Below are positions 37,299 through 47,357 of a stretch of DNA of 64,000 bases, in pieces; position 1 is the stretch's first letter; each line of letters starts with the position of its first letter. A program made the translations under genes and the position numbers. Below the pieces are notes generated by a model. The model saw only the letters and a program-made list of their open reading frames with translations, did not search any database and was not told where the DNA came from. The stretch is from Roseibium sp. MMSF_3412 (GTDB taxonomy: Bacteria > Pseudomonadota > Alphaproteobacteria > Rhizobiales > Stappiaceae), in contig NZ_JASHJI010000001.1 in the NCBI RefSeq assembly GCF_030733265.1, forward strand, positions 62,001 to 126,000. The letters are read 5' to 3'.

Positions 37299-38132
37299 TC
37301 AGGTGACGTGCGCCACGCGGCGATAATCGCTTGGCGGAATCCCGACATTGGAGGAAAAGAAACGGGTGAAACTCGCCTGCGAGGAAAAGCCGAGATCGTA
37401 GCTGATTTCCGTCACCGACTTGTCGGTGGTCATCAGATCCGAAATCGCCTGTTCCGCCCTCAACGTGTTGAGGTAAAGGTTGGGCGTAATTCCCATCTGT
37501 TTCTTGAAAAGCTTGAAGAAATGCGGCCGGGACAAACCGACTTCACGCGCCAGCCACTCGACTTCGACTTCCTCGGTATAGTTTTCCTGCATGAGGCGGA
37601 GGGACCGGCGAACACGATAGTCTGTGAACCTGTGGCGGGTGTCGCTGAGAACGGAATTGCGGTCCGCATGGCGCCATGACTGCTCGAAACACTGCAGCGT
37701 CGTTCGGTAGAGATAGCCGTCGAACAGATGGTCGTTGCCGCCATCCAGCAACAGGGATGTCAGACGTTTCACCCAGTTGGAGACGTCCGGCGTCATGGAG
37801 ATGAATGACCTGCCGAAATTCAGTGCAAATTCAGCGGATTGGCTGTTTTCCAGAAACCAGATCGGCTTGATGTAAAGCACCAGGCACATGCAGGCCTCGA
37901 CCGGATTCTTTTCTTTCAGATGAAAACTGTGCTGCTCCCAGGGACTTACGGCAACGCCGGTGTTGCGGTCTGCGGCGACCCATTTTCCCGAAACACTGAC
38001 TTTCGCCTCGGCACCGCCGAGATAAAAAATCAGGTGCCCCTCTCTGTGGGCATGGGTAATGATAGGCTTATCCAGCTTATATAGAGCCGCGCGGCCGAAT
38101 TCACCGTGGTGAACGGATATGGCTTCGCTCAT
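37299..38132 (-). CDS. AraC-family transcriptional regulator
   Basis: 277 residues. The N-terminal cupin-like effector domain contains HREGHLIFYLGG and VSPWEQHSFHL (about 30-80). The C-terminal double helix-turn-helix is typical of AraC/XylS: LAREVGLSRPHFFKLFKKQMG and ISYDLGFSSQASFTRFF separated by the linker helix, with the PSDYR signature at the end. ATG 38132 follows GGGAGGAGGGG; the much longer frame upstream is not favoured. Placed just before the transporter/hydroxylase operon in the same orientation, it is the best candidate activator, with the pathway substrate as effector. Confidence 0.9.
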   Translation of the reverse strand: MSEAISVHHGEFGRAALYKLDKPIITHAHREGHLIFYLGGAEAKVSVSGKWVAADRNTGVAVSPWEQHSFHLKEKNPVEACMCLVLYIKPIWFLENSQSAEFALNFGRSFISMTPDVSNWVKRLTSLLLDGGNDHLFDGYLYRTTLQCFEQSWRHADRNSVLSDTRHRFTDYRVRRSLRLMQENYTEEVEVEWLAREVGLSRPHFFKLFKKQMGITPNLYLNTLRAEQAISDLMTTDKSVTEISYDLGFSSQASFTRFFSSNVGIPPSDYRRVAHVT

Positions 38133-38281
38133 AGTCCCCTCCTCCCGAGGATTATCGCGATCGTTTATTTTTTTATTTCCTGAAGTAAACCTCGCAAAAA
38201 TACCGATTTGCAAGACAAACTGCCTCACAAAGAGACTCAGAGTTACGAAATCAGACTGAAATTCATGCTGCGGCGCAGTAT

Positions 38282-39712
38282 TCAGGCGCGAATGTACCCG
38301 GTCTTGACTGTCGTGAAAAATTCCGCCGCATACCGGCCCTGCTCCCGCGGACCGAAGCTTGAGCCGTTCCTGCCGCCGAAGGGAACATGATAGTCGACAC
38401 CGGCGGTCGGCAGATTGACCATCACCATCCCTGCCCTGGAATTCTTGCGAAAGTGGCTGGCATGTTTGAGGCTGGTCGTGCAGATGCCCGAACACAGGCC
38501 GAACTCGGTCTCATTGGCGACCGACAGTGCCTCGTCGTAATCTTTCACGCGAATGACCGAGGCCACCGGACCGAACACCTCTTCGGTATTGATACGCATG
38601 TCGTTGGTGGTGTCGGTGAAAAGCGCCGGCTGCAGGTAGTATCCGTCGGTGTCGCGGCGCAGGCGCTCGCCGCCACAGCGCAGGTTGCCGCCCTGGGCGC
38701 GTCCGATCCCGATATATTTCAGGTCCGTCTCAAGCTGGTCGGCGCTGGCGACCGGTCCGATCTCGGTTCCCTCGCTCAGCGCATTGCCGACCACGAGCGC
38801 CTTGCAGCGATCGACCAGTTTCTCAACGAAGCGGCCGCAAATTTCCTCAGTCACGATCAGGCGCGACGAGGCCGTGCATCTTTGACCGGTTGCGAAAAAG
38901 GCTCCGTCCACCGCAACTTCAACCGCCTGATCCAGATCCGCGTCGTTCAGGACGACGAGCGGGTTCTTGCCCCCCATCTCAAGCTGAACCTTGCGCAGCC
39001 GTTTCAAACAGGCGTCCGCAACCCTGTGACCTACGGTCTGCGATCCGGTGAAGGTGATCCCGTCGATCCGGGGATCATCGAGCATCGTCTGGCCGACCAG
39101 GGAACCTTTTCCCGTCACCAGATTGAAAACCCCGCCCGGAACACCGGCTCTTTGCAAGATGTCAGCAAGAACCCAGGCACAGCCTGGAACCAGTTCAGCG
39201 GGTTTGAAAACGACCGCGTTGCCGTAGCAAAGCGCCGGGGCTATTTTCCAGGCAGGGATCGCGATCGGAAAATTCCACGGCGTTATGATCCCGACGACAC
39301 CGAGCGGTTCGCGCGTAACCTCGACGTCTATCCCAGATCGGACGGAGGGTAGGAGGTCGCCGGTCTGTCGCACACACTCTCCGGCAAAGAACCTGAAAAT
39401 ATTCGCGGCCCGGTCCGCTTCGAGGAGACCTTCGCGCAGCGTTTTGCCCTCCTCGCGGGACAGCAACGTGCCGATTTCCTGTTTCCGGGCAGCCAGTTCG
39501 TCTGCGGCCGCGTTGAGAACATCAAATCGTTGCTGAGGCGACGTACCGGCCCAACCGGGCGCTGCTGCGGCCGCCGCCTCGATGGCCGCCTGCGTCTCGG
39601 AAACACCGGCATGTGCGTAAAGATCGATCACGTCGGAAAGGTCTGACGGATTCCGGTTTTCCGCGGCGCTGGCAGTCGCCACCCATTCCCCGTTGATCAG
39701 CAAAGGTTTCAT
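38282..39712 (-). CDS. NAD(P)-dependent aldehyde dehydrogenase
   Basis: 476 residues, full length. Catalytic Cys lies in ATGQRCTASSR, the general-base Glu in LEMGGKNP, and the cofactor motif is TFTGSQTVG; TPWNFPIAIPAWK is also intact. Overall it resembles alpha-ketoglutaric-semialdehyde and succinate-semialdehyde type enzymes. It overlaps the stop of the Fe-ADH-family gene, so both come from one transcript. It probably oxidises an aldehyde made by the pathway to an acid. Confidence 0.92.
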   Translation of the reverse strand: MKPLLINGEWVATASAAENRNPSDLSDVIDLYAHAGVSETQAAIEAAAAAAPGWAGTSPQQRFDVLNAAADELAARKQEIGTLLSREEGKTLREGLLEADRAANIFRFFAGECVRQTGDLLPSVRSGIDVEVTREPLGVVGIITPWNFPIAIPAWKIAPALCYGNAVVFKPAELVPGCAWVLADILQRAGVPGGVFNLVTGKGSLVGQTMLDDPRIDGITFTGSQTVGHRVADACLKRLRKVQLEMGGKNPLVVLNDADLDQAVEVAVDGAFFATGQRCTASSRLIVTEEICGRFVEKLVDRCKALVVGNALSEGTEIGPVASADQLETDLKYIGIGRAQGGNLRCGGERLRRDTDGYYLQPALFTDTTNDMRINTEEVFGPVASVIRVKDYDEALSVANETEFGLCSGICTTSLKHASHFRKNSRAGMVMVNLPTAGVDYHVPFGGRNGSSFGPREQGRYAAEFFTTVKTGYIRA

Positions 39713-40863
39713 CAGGCCACCCGGGTTCTTTCCAAATGCACCGATTTCATGATCGAATAGAGGCTTGAACTGGACAGCGCGCGCGGGCTGCGAACGGCGG
39801 CAAGGTCGGATGCGGCAAGGTCGGCGGCGGTTCGAAGCTCCTCCTCGCCGATGCCCATGTCGTTGAGGCTCTCAGGCAGCGGAAGATCGTGCAGAAACTC
39901 CGTTACGGACTGCGCAGGGCCTTGCTCGCCCGCCGGGTCGAAAAGCTTTTGCAGCGTGTTGAACTTCTCACGCGCAGCACCGGCGTTGAACTGCAGAACA
40001 GAAGGCAGCAGCAAACGGCTCAAGGCCCCCGGGTCAAGGCGGCGGTCGACGACGGTCTCCAGCGCGCAGCCGATGGCGTGGATGGCTCCCAGGCCTTTCT
40101 GAAGCGCAAGTGCGCCGTTCAGGCTGGCCGCCATCAACTCGCGGCGCGCCGTGACACTGTCGTTCTCCAGCACCTTGTGCAGGTTGGCAATCACGCGTCC
40201 GAGCCCGTCGAGCGCAATCCCGTCGGCCGGCGGATTGTAGCCCGGGGAAAGATAGGCTTCGACACAGCGCCCGAGCGCATCGGCGCCGGCACTGGCACTT
40301 TCGACCGGCGTTGCGCCCAGTGTCAGCGTCGGATCGCAGATCGTCACGGCCGGAACAAGTTTCTTGCACATCAGACGCGTCCGCTCACCGTCCTGCAGGA
40401 CGACCGGCGCATGGGCGCTGACAGCGGAACCGAACCCCTGGATGCCCGGAACGGCGTAGAGGTCCGGCAGGTTGTTGCCGATCCGCCGGGATCCGCCCGT
40501 CGCATAGGAAAAGGTTTCAAGCGGCTCCTTGTGCGCAATCGAAATTCTCGAAATCTTGGCGAGATCGATCGCGGTGTTGCGTCCGAATGCGATCAGGAGG
40601 TCGCGGTCGGTTCGATCAAAAATTTCGGCAATATGCCGGGCGGCACCTTCGTTCGGGATATCCGGCACGTCGCTGACCACCTCGACCGAGGTTCGCACCG
40701 GCAGTCCCGCGAGAAGCCGTTCGTATAGTTCGCTCTTGAGATGCGCTTCGTCGGTGACGATCAGGGGCCGGGTCTTGCGATTGACTTCCACTTCCGACCA
40801 CAGCGCTTCTTCCAAAACGCCATCGGCAAAATGAACTCGCGTAACGTAGGTAATGAGAGTCAT
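39712..40863 (-). CDS. Iron-containing alcohol dehydrogenase family protein with missing metal ligands
   Basis: 383 residues. The fold matches group III (Fe) alcohol dehydrogenases: FGRNTAIDLAK in the NAD domain, TDPTLTLG-type mid motif and the helical C-terminal domain. Of the four usual iron ligands, the Asp (GADAL) and first helix His (AIHAIG) remain. The His in DALxH is Arg (DALGRCVE) and the late His in PHG is absent (RRLDPG region). ATG 40863 is chosen; 20 more residues upstream are low-complexity. Activity may be metal-independent, altered or lost. It starts an apparent two-gene unit with the aldehyde dehydrogenase. Confidence 0.8.
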   Translation of the reverse strand: MTLITYVTRVHFADGVLEEALWSEVEVNRKTRPLIVTDEAHLKSELYERLLAGLPVRTSVEVVSDVPDIPNEGAARHIAEIFDRTDRDLLIAFGRNTAIDLAKISRISIAHKEPLETFSYATGGSRRIGNNLPDLYAVPGIQGFGSAVSAHAPVVLQDGERTRLMCKKLVPAVTICDPTLTLGATPVESASAGADALGRCVEAYLSPGYNPPADGIALDGLGRVIANLHKVLENDSVTARRELMAASLNGALALQKGLGAIHAIGCALETVVDRRLDPGALSRLLLPSVLQFNAGAAREKFNTLQKLFDPAGEQGPAQSVTEFLHDLPLPESLNDMGIGEEELRTAADLAASDLAAVRSPRALSSSSLYSIMKSVHLERTRVA

Positions 40864-40944
40864 TGCCAGATCTCGACAAGAAGCTGCTGGATGCGGCGGC
40901 CCGGTAGAGGGACCGGGCGGCATGTGCCGCCCGGTGCTTTGCGG

Positions 40945-42201
40945 TCAGTAAGACGACTTGCACTCAGGCGTCTCACGGCTTGGGAGGCCGATCTTTGCAA
41001 AGACTTCAGGATCGATGCCAAGGGTCTGCGGCACGTTTTCCTTGATCGCAACCAGCTTGGTCACAAGCGTACCGTCTTCCTGCTCGGCGACCTCGGACAC
41101 GAAGTTCGCGCCGACGGCCTGACGGTTGCCGTCAAGCGTGATCTTGCCGTTCGGGGCATCGAGTTCCAGGTTGGCGAGGCAACTGCGGAATTTTGCTTGT
41201 CCGTCGGACAGATCGCCACCGACTTCATCGAGGCAGGTCATCGCCGCGGTTGTCGCGTTGTAGTACCCGGTTGCCAGAAGCGACGGGCTCGGGAACCGCT
41301 GATCCGGCGGGAACGCATCCTGATAGGCCTTCACATAGGTCTTCCAGTTCGCGTCATCCCAGGTGTCGGCCTGCGGTCCGGCGGACGGCGTTCCGATAAG
41401 CGCGTTCTTGGCGTCGCCCTTGGAGTTCAGGACCGTGCCATCCACCATGATGGAACCGCCGATCAGGTTGGCGTCACCGCCAGCCTGCTGGTACTGGTTC
41501 AGGAAGTTGACCGCATCGCCGCCGCCGAGACCGAGATAGATCGCATCCACGTCATCGGGAAGCGATGCAATGATCGAGCCGAAATCCTTCGTTCCGAGCG
41601 GAACCCAGAAACGTTCGGTGATCTCGCCACCGGCCTGGCAGTATTCCAGCGCAAAACCGAAGACCTGCGTGTAGATGAAGGAATAGTCCTCGCCGATCGT
41701 CGCGACGGTTTCCCAGCCCTTTTCATTGAAGACATAGTCGCCAAGACCCGCGGACCACTGCGCCCCGTCCGTGTTGAAACGGAAGAAATTGTCGGACGGC
41801 GTCACGTAGGTGGTTTCCTGCGCACCGGAGATGCCGTTCAGGAACGTGACCTGAGGCTGGGTTTTCGAATAATCCCGGATCGCGATGCCTTCGGAACCGG
41901 AGAGCGGACCGATCACGAGATCGACCTTGTCCTGTTCGACCAGTTTGCGCGCGCCGCGCACGGCGCTGTCCGGCGATGCGTCCGTCGACTGAATGATCAG
42001 CTCGATGTCACGGCCACCCGCCTTTGGGCCGCGCACGGCCATTGCCGTCTTGAGACCGCGAACACCGTCCTCGCCGAGAACCGTATAAGTGCCTTCAAGC
42101 GTCGCAAGGACGCCAACCTTCAAGGGACCATCCGCCGCAAAAGCTGCGCCGGTTGAAAGAAATGCAGCCGCGGAGACAGCGGCCAGGAGATGCTTCTTCA
42201 T
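40945..42201 (-). CDS. ABC transporter periplasmic substrate-binding protein (HAAT/LivJ family)
   Basis: 418 residues with a Sec signal peptide (cleavage after AAFA near residue 22). The type I periplasmic binding fold begins LKVGVLATLEGTYTVLGEDGVRG, the usual HAAT opening, and contains VIGPLSGSEG and a closing Cys pair (SCLAN and ECKSSY). ATG 42201 follows GGGAGGAACGG. It is the natural partner of the LivHMG/LivF-Tm-1 transporter at 32-37 kb, separated from it by the AraC, ALDH and Fe-ADH genes in the same direction. Confidence 0.9.
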   Translation of the reverse strand: MKKHLLAAVSAAAFLSTGAAFAADGPLKVGVLATLEGTYTVLGEDGVRGLKTAMAVRGPKAGGRDIELIIQSTDASPDSAVRGARKLVEQDKVDLVIGPLSGSEGIAIRDYSKTQPQVTFLNGISGAQETTYVTPSDNFFRFNTDGAQWSAGLGDYVFNEKGWETVATIGEDYSFIYTQVFGFALEYCQAGGEITERFWVPLGTKDFGSIIASLPDDVDAIYLGLGGGDAVNFLNQYQQAGGDANLIGGSIMVDGTVLNSKGDAKNALIGTPSAGPQADTWDDANWKTYVKAYQDAFPPDQRFPSPSLLATGYYNATTAAMTCLDEVGGDLSDGQAKFRSCLANLELDAPNGKITLDGNRQAVGANFVSEVAEQEDGTLVTKLVAIKENVPQTLGIDPEVFAKIGLPSRETPECKSSY

Positions 42202-42260
42202 CCGTTCCTCCCAACGAATACTGAGCCGCTTTTGATCGCATGCGAGGCCGGAACTGGTGT

Positions 42261-42281
42261 CAATTGCGACCGCCAATTGCG
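42261..42281. promoter_or_regulatory. CAATTGCG direct repeat upstream of the binding-protein gene
   Basis: Two identical 8-bp half-sites spaced 13 nt start-to-start, 60-80 nt upstream of ATG 42201. Same-face direct repeats of this kind are typical of AraC-family targets. Assignment to the AraC regulator at 37299-38132 is inference. Confidence 0.35.
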
Positions 42282-42522
42282 TCTACGGCAATGCGCCTAG
42301 CATGCGTCAGGCAGGAGTTTCCAACTATCTCGGAGAGTACGGGTGATATAACGCACAGTCTGTTTTTGGGGCTTTAATCACCTCCCGGAACTTGCTTGTT
42401 TCCAGTCAACGGCGGACCCGCGCAATGGCACCCCGCGGCATTTTGAGCATGTCCCGGTCAGGTTAAGCGGACTTCCAACGCACAAGCAGACGTGAAGTAT
42501 TGATGCAGATCTCAAAGACCGA

Positions 42523-42546
42523 CGGCTCCCGATGGATCGAGAGCCG
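42523..42546 (-). terminator. Hairpin downstream of the chemoreceptor gene
   Basis: CGGCTC and GAGCCG arms with a partly paired 12-nt centre, about 40 nt past the stop of the chemoreceptor gene. The T-run is short (TCTTTG), so termination may be partial. Confidence 0.45.
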
Positions 42547-42583
42547 CCATGTTTCTTCCGGCCAAGTTGACGATGAAAACGGG

Positions 42584-45241
42584 TCAGGCCGCGCGTAGCC
42601 GGCTGAGGAAGTCATCGATCTTGTGATCAAGGTCCTCGGCCTGTGTCGACAATTGTTCGGCCGCCGTCAGGACTTCGCTTGCAGCTGAACCTGTTTTCTC
42701 AACCGACATCTGGACAACGGAGATGTTGTTGGCAACGTCCTGGGTTCCGACAGCTGCCTCCTGCGCGTTGCGCGAGATCTCCTGTGTCGACGAGTTCTGC
42801 TGCTGTATCGCCGAAGCGATTGACGCGGACGTCTCGGAAATCTGGGTGATCACGGCCCGGATCTCATCAATCGACTGAACGGAAGTATTGGTCGCCGCCT
42901 GCATTGCGTTGACCTGTTCTTCAATGTCGCTTGTCGCCTTGGCGGTCTGGCTCGCCAGCGATTTGACCTCGGAAGCGACAACGGCAAAGCCTTTGCCCGC
43001 CTCACCTGCTCTCGCGGCCTCGATGGTCGCGTTGAGCGCAAGAAGGTTGGTCTGTTCTGCGATGTCGTTGATCATGCTGACGACCGTGCCGACGTTTTGC
43101 GCCATGTCGGCGAGCGCCTTCATGGTTTCGGTGGCGCCGCTGCTGGTTGTCTCCGCGTTCGAGGCCACATCGAGCGCCGTGTCGACCTGACGGCTGATTT
43201 CCGCGATCGAGCTGGACATTTCTTCTGAAGCCGCGGCAACAGTCTGCACGTTGGCCGATGCCTCTTCCGTCGCCCCGGCGACCGAGGTCGATTTGTGGCT
43301 GGCGTCATCGGAAATCTGCGTCATGTTCTGAGCGGTGTCGCGCATCTGAACGGCCGCACCCGCGATCGACTGAACGACGGCCTTCACGGCATCCTCCAGA
43401 TCGTCCGCCATTTGTATCTGCGCCTGCCGTTTTTCTTCGGCCGCGCGCAACTCGGCTTCTTTCTGTTCTTCTTCCAGGCGCTCTTTCTCGATCGCGTTGT
43501 CCTTGAACACCTGGACCGCGCCTGCCATGGCACCGATCTCGTCCTTGCGCTCTGCGCCCGGAACCTCCGTCGTCGTATCGCCTTCTGCCAGACGTTTCAT
43601 GGCTGCGGTCATTGTGTTGAGCGGATTTGCGATGCCCGATCCGATGATCCAGGCAAGCAAACCGCTGACCAGGAGTGCAAACACCGTGCAGGCGATAACG
43701 ATCGTATTTGTCGTGCTGACGGTTTGTTCCTTCGTGTCGAGACGCGCCGTCATGAGGGTGCGCTCCTCGGCCTGGAAGGTTGCCATCACTTCACGAAACG
43801 CATCGAAATACTGTTTGCCCTGCGCCTGACCGACAAGATCGGCCATGTCGTCCATCGTTTTTGCATTTCCGATTTCGCGCCGGAGAGCAATTGTCGGCTC
43901 GGTCACGTCGGCCTGCCAGTCTTTCAGCGTCGTATCGATTTCACCCAGGAGTTTAACCTGTGCCGGGTTGTCGCTGACCGTTTGCTGCAAATCGGCAACG
44001 GATGCGTAGAACTTCTTGGCGCCATTGTTGTACGGCCCCAAGAATTCCTCCTTGCCTGCCAACAGATATCCGCGCATGCCGGTTTCCATATCAACCGCAT
44101 AGGCCAAAATCTGGTTCGCCTGACCGATCACCTTGTAGGTGTGCGAAACCCAGGCTTCGTTCTGCTCCATCTGCTTGAGCGCGGCCTCGCTGGCCTCGCG
44201 CGCCGCAGTTGCTGCTGCATAGCGTTCCTGGATCAGAGCCCGTTCGATCTCCTCAAACTCTGCCATGGTTTTGCGGAAGGCGTCGAAGAAGGCCTTGCCC
44301 TCCTTTTGCTGGACTTTTTCGATCACATCCGTCATTGGCCGCACCCCGGCAGTCACATGGCGGCGCATCCCTATGACCGGCTCCGCAACGCGGATGAGCC
44401 ATTCGGTCATCTGGTTTTCCGCTGTCTGAAGCCGCTCGACCTGGGGCGGATTGTCGCTCACGGTCTCTTTCAGGGCGTCAATCTCGGGAAAGAGCGCATT
44501 CTGCCCGCCCGTGTAGGGCTCAAGAAACTCGTCTTCTCCACCGATCAGAAAACCACGCATTCCGGTTTCCATGTCGACCGCATGACCGACGATGTTGGCG
44601 CTTGAGGCCAGCACCTTGTTGGTGTGCTCGACCCAATCCATTGCGGCAATCAACTCGCCCTTGGCCTCACCGACGCGCTCCTTTGCCGCCGTGAAGTCCT
44701 TGCGCCGCTGTTTCAGAAGCTCTTCCTCACGCGCGATGAAAGTGGCGATTTTCTCGCGAAAACCATCAAAATACGTCTTGCCGCGCGCTTCACCAACGAG
44801 TTTGGCCATGTCGTTCATGGTTTTTGCATCACCGATCGTGCGGCGCAGTTCGATCGTCGGCTCCGTAACGTTCGCCTGCCAATTTTGAAGTATGGCCACG
44901 GCTTCGGCCAGCCGCTCCACCTGGGCCGGATTGTCGCTGACGGTGTTCTGAAGCTTCTCGAGCTCGCTGTAAGTATTTGCCTCGCCCTGCCTGTATGGAT
45001 CAAGAAACTCGTCCTTGCCGGCAAGCAGGTAACCGCGCATGCCCGTTTCCATGTTGACCGCCGACGATACGATCCCGGAAGCGTCGGAAAGCACATTGTG
45101 GGTGTGCTGCACCCATTTGTCCGTGCGAACAATTTGCCCGATCGACCAGTAGACAGTCGCGCTCAAAACAACCAGAAGCGCGATTGGAAAGGCAAAGCCG
45201 ATGAAGACTTTCGATCTTGTCTTGATATTCTTGAGGCGCAT
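42584..45241 (-). CDS. Methyl-accepting chemotaxis protein with three tandem CHASE3-like modules
   Basis: 885 residues. Order: TM (12-33); three homologous sensor modules of about 160 residues starting at Trp43, Trp203 and Trp364, each with WV.HT..V, METGMRG and [11 protein letters not shown] (512-536); HAMP; coiled coil; MCP signalling domain with the hairpin tip [23 protein letters not shown] single CHASE3 module is usual. ATG 45241 follows GGAGACAGACC; a longer frame to 45475 has no RBS. It should feed the chemotaxis kinase CheA; ligand unknown. The pairs of Glu/Gln sites for methylation flank the tip. Confidence 0.92.
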   Translation of the reverse strand: MRLKNIKTRSKVFIGFAFPIALLVVLSATVYWSIGQIVRTDKWVQHTHNVLSDASGIVSSAVNMETGMRGYLLAGKDEFLDPYRQGEANTYSELEKLQNTVSDNPAQVERLAEAVAILQNWQANVTEPTIELRRTIGDAKTMNDMAKLVGEARGKTYFDGFREKIATFIAREEELLKQRRKDFTAAKERVGEAKGELIAAMDWVEHTNKVLASSANIVGHAVDMETGMRGFLIGGEDEFLEPYTGGQNALFPEIDALKETVSDNPPQVERLQTAENQMTEWLIRVAEPVIGMRRHVTAGVRPMTDVIEKVQQKEGKAFFDAFRKTMAEFEEIERALIQERYAAATAAREASEAALKQMEQNEAWVSHTYKVIGQANQILAYAVDMETGMRGYLLAGKEEFLGPYNNGAKKFYASVADLQQTVSDNPAQVKLLGEIDTTLKDWQADVTEPTIALRREIGNAKTMDDMADLVGQAQGKQYFDAFREVMATFQAEERTLMTARLDTKEQTVSTTNTIVIACTVFALLVSGLLAWIIGSGIANPLNTMTAAMKRLAEGDTTTEVPGAERKDEIGAMAGAVQVFKDNAIEKERLEEEQKEAELRAAEEKRQAQIQMADDLEDAVKAVVQSIAGAAVQMRDTAQNMTQISDDASHKSTSVAGATEEASANVQTVAAASEEMSSSIAEISRQVDTALDVASNAETTSSGATETMKALADMAQNVGTVVSMINDIAEQTNLLALNATIEAARAGEAGKGFAVVASEVKSLASQTAKATSDIEEQVNAMQAATNTSVQSIDEIRAVITQISETSASIASAIQQQNSSTQEISRNAQEAAVGTQDVANNISVVQMSVEKTGSAASEVLTAAEQLSTQAEDLDHKIDDFLSRLRAA

Positions 45242-45597
45242 GGTCTGTCTCCGATTCGCGCACGGCGCTAACACACTCCGGCAAATCTGCGCGCCATAAT
45301 TTAACGCCAAGTAAACCCTAAATTTAGCACGTGAAAATAAATCCATCGGAGGTTGAGGAGCCATACACAACCCAACTATCGCAGGACGTGAACCCGTCAG
45401 ATTTAACACGTACCATCTAAGGGGGTGGGAGCGATTACTTGCGATCGCGGAGGAGCGAAACTTCAAATTAGACAATTATCACATGTACTTAATTGAAAAT
45501 TGGACCGGCAGCCTGTTCCAGGATTTATTTTGCAAACAAAAAAATACGCAAATTCCCTTAGAATATCTCCCAAGGGGCTATGTCCAGGCTATTTGTC
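45242..45597. other. 356-nt intergenic region
   Basis: No gene recognised. It should contain the chemoreceptor promoter near 45250-45340 (AT-rich) and the 3' end of the manganese transporter transcript. A loose CCCTT/AAGGG pairing near 45557-45580 is the only terminator-like structure seen, and it is weak. Confidence 0.5.
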
Positions 45598-46464
45598 TTA
45601 TGAAACGGCGCCATCGTCCTGCGACACTGTCCGTCTCACGGACGCGGCTCGCGTCAGCACGAGCCGCCGCACGAAGGCGGCGACGAACACCAGGGTCAGG
45701 ATCAAAATGATGGTCGGTGCAGGCGCGCTGTCGAGAAAGAAACTGGCGTAGGTGCCTGCAAGCATGGACGACATGCAGACAAGAACAGACACCCAAAGCA
45801 TGGCGCCGAAGGTCCTCACCATCAGGAAGGCAATTGCCCCAGGCGCGATCAAAAGGCCGATGGCGAGGATAAGGCCTGCCGCCGAAAGGGTGGCCACGAT
45901 GGTGAGCGAAAGCGCCGCCAGAAGCCCGTAGTGCAGCAGGTTGACCGGCAGACCGGACGCCTTCGCCTGGGCCGCATCGAAGCTGTGCAGGACGAGGTCC
46001 TTCCATTTCAGAACGAGCGCTGCGCCCACCACGAGCGCGATGATCCCGGCCGTGGCGAGATCCGCTGTTCCGACGCCGAGCATGTTGCCGAAAAGGATGT
46101 GATCGAGATGCGCGTCGGTTTCGATGGCCACGTAAAGCACGATACCAAGGCCGAACATGCCCGAGAATACCACGCCCATCACCGTGTCCTGCTTTACCCG
46201 GCTGTTGCCCGCCAGATACCCGGTTGCAAGCGCACACATCATACCGGCGGCAAACGCACCGATCAGAAGCGGAATACCGAAGATATAGGCAACGACGATA
46301 CCGGGCAGGATGGCATGGCTCACCGCATCGCCCATCAGGGCCCAGCCCCTCATGACCAGAAAACAGGATAGCAGCGCAGTCGGCACCGAGACGATGATGC
46401 AGATCAGGAAGGCGTTCTGCATGAAGGGAAAGCGGAACGGCAACGAAAGCGCCTCGAGATCCAT
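45598..46464 (-). CDS. sitD: Manganese/iron ABC transporter permease (SitD-like)
   Basis: 288 residues, about eight TM helices, ABC-3 family. Typical motifs are GDAVSHAILPGIVVAYI near the N-terminus and APGAIAFLM in the last third. It is the second of two permeases and the last gene of sitABCD; its start overlaps the stop of the first permease gene (TGATG). Confidence 0.9.
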   Translation of the reverse strand: MDLEALSLPFRFPFMQNAFLICIIVSVPTALLSCFLVMRGWALMGDAVSHAILPGIVVAYIFGIPLLIGAFAAGMMCALATGYLAGNSRVKQDTVMGVVFSGMFGLGIVLYVAIETDAHLDHILFGNMLGVGTADLATAGIIALVVGAALVLKWKDLVLHSFDAAQAKASGLPVNLLHYGLLAALSLTIVATLSAAGLILAIGLLIAPGAIAFLMVRTFGAMLWVSVLVCMSSMLAGTYASFFLDSAPAPTIILILTLVFVAAFVRRLVLTRAASVRRTVSQDDGAVS

Positions 46465-47357
46465 CAGCCGGCCTCCCCGCTCTTTGCCGTAACTGTGTCA
46501 GGCCCGCCCTCACGCAAGGCAGCGGCAGCCTTGCGCCGTGCAGCCAGCAGGCCGTGCTTGGGCGCGAACAGGAAGACGATCAGAAAGATGAGCGTCTGCA
46601 GTGTCACGATGATGCCGCCGGTCGCCCCATCCAGAAAGTAGCTGACATATGCACCGATAAAGCTCGTCAGCGCCCCGATCGCAACGGAGAGCGCGATCAG
46701 GCGCGGGAAGCGATCACACAGAAGATAGGCGGTGGCACCGGGCGTCACCACCATGGCGATCACCAGAAACGCACCCACGGTCTGCATCGCGGCAACGACC
46801 GACGCGGACAGCAGCACAAAAAAGACGGCCTTCAGAAGACCGGGTTTCAGGCCAATGGAGCGGGCGTGGTTCTCGTCGAAGAACGTCACCATCAGGTCTT
46901 TCCACTTCGCCAGCAAAACCGCCAGCGAGACAAAACCGATGATCGCCAGCTGGAGGGTGTCTTCCGGCGTGATCGCCAGAATGTTGCCCATCGTGATTGT
47001 CTGGATCGACACCGACATCGGGTTCACGGACACAATGAACAGACCGAGGCCGAAAAAGGACGTGAAGATCAACCCGATGATCACATCCGCTTTCAATCCG
47101 GAACGCTCTGAAAGGAACAGCATGGCCCCTGCTGCCAGCCCGCCTGCGAGAAACGCACCCAGAGAAAACGGCAGACCGAGAACGTAGGCCCCGGCGACAC
47201 CCGGCACCACCGAATGCGACAGAGCATCGCCGATGAGAGACCAGCCTTTCAGCATCAGATAGGCGGACAGAAAGGCGCAGACGCCGCCGACCAGCGCTGA
47301 AACCCACATGGCATTGACCATGTAGTTGTAAGAGAAAGGCTCCAGCAGGATCGCCAT
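46464..47357 (-). CDS. sitC: Manganese/iron ABC transporter permease (SitC-like)
   Basis: 297 residues, eight TM helices, ABC-3 family, with GDALSHSVVPGVAGAYVLG and VTPGATAYLL. It heterodimerises with SitD to form the membrane channel. Its start overlaps the stop of the ATPase gene at 47357. The C-terminal 30 residues are charged and cytoplasmic. Confidence 0.9.
   Translation of the reverse strand: MAILLEPFSYNYMVNAMWVSALVGGVCAFLSAYLMLKGWSLIGDALSHSVVPGVAGAYVLGLPFSLGAFLAGGLAAGAMLFLSERSGLKADVIIGLIFTSFFGLGLFIVSVNPMSVSIQTITMGNILAITPEDTLQLAIIGFVSLAVLLAKWKDLMVTFFDENHARSIGLKPGLLKAVFFVLLSASVVAAMQTVGAFLVIAMVVTPGATAYLLCDRFPRLIALSVAIGALTSFIGAYVSYFLDGATGGIIVTLQTLIFLIVFLFAPKHGLLAARRKAAAALREGGPDTVTAKSGEAG

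Larger units (their letters stand above)
42202..42583. other. 382-nt intergenic region with direct repeat and terminator
   Basis: No gene seen. It holds the promoter of the binding-protein gene, a direct repeat CAATTGCG at 42261-42268 and 42274-42281 (13-nt spacing, about one helical turn) that could be a regulator site, and a terminator-like hairpin near the chemoreceptor end. Confidence 0.5.

Noticed and set aside
37299..38495. Longer AraC reading frame with about 120 extra N-terminal residues
   Set aside because: The extra part is unlike the family and lies in an AT-rich promoter-like region; ATG 38132 has a strong RBS.
45242..45475. 78-residue N-terminal extension of the chemoreceptor
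   Set aside because: No RBS; ATG 45241 with GGAGAC directly precedes a normal TM helix.
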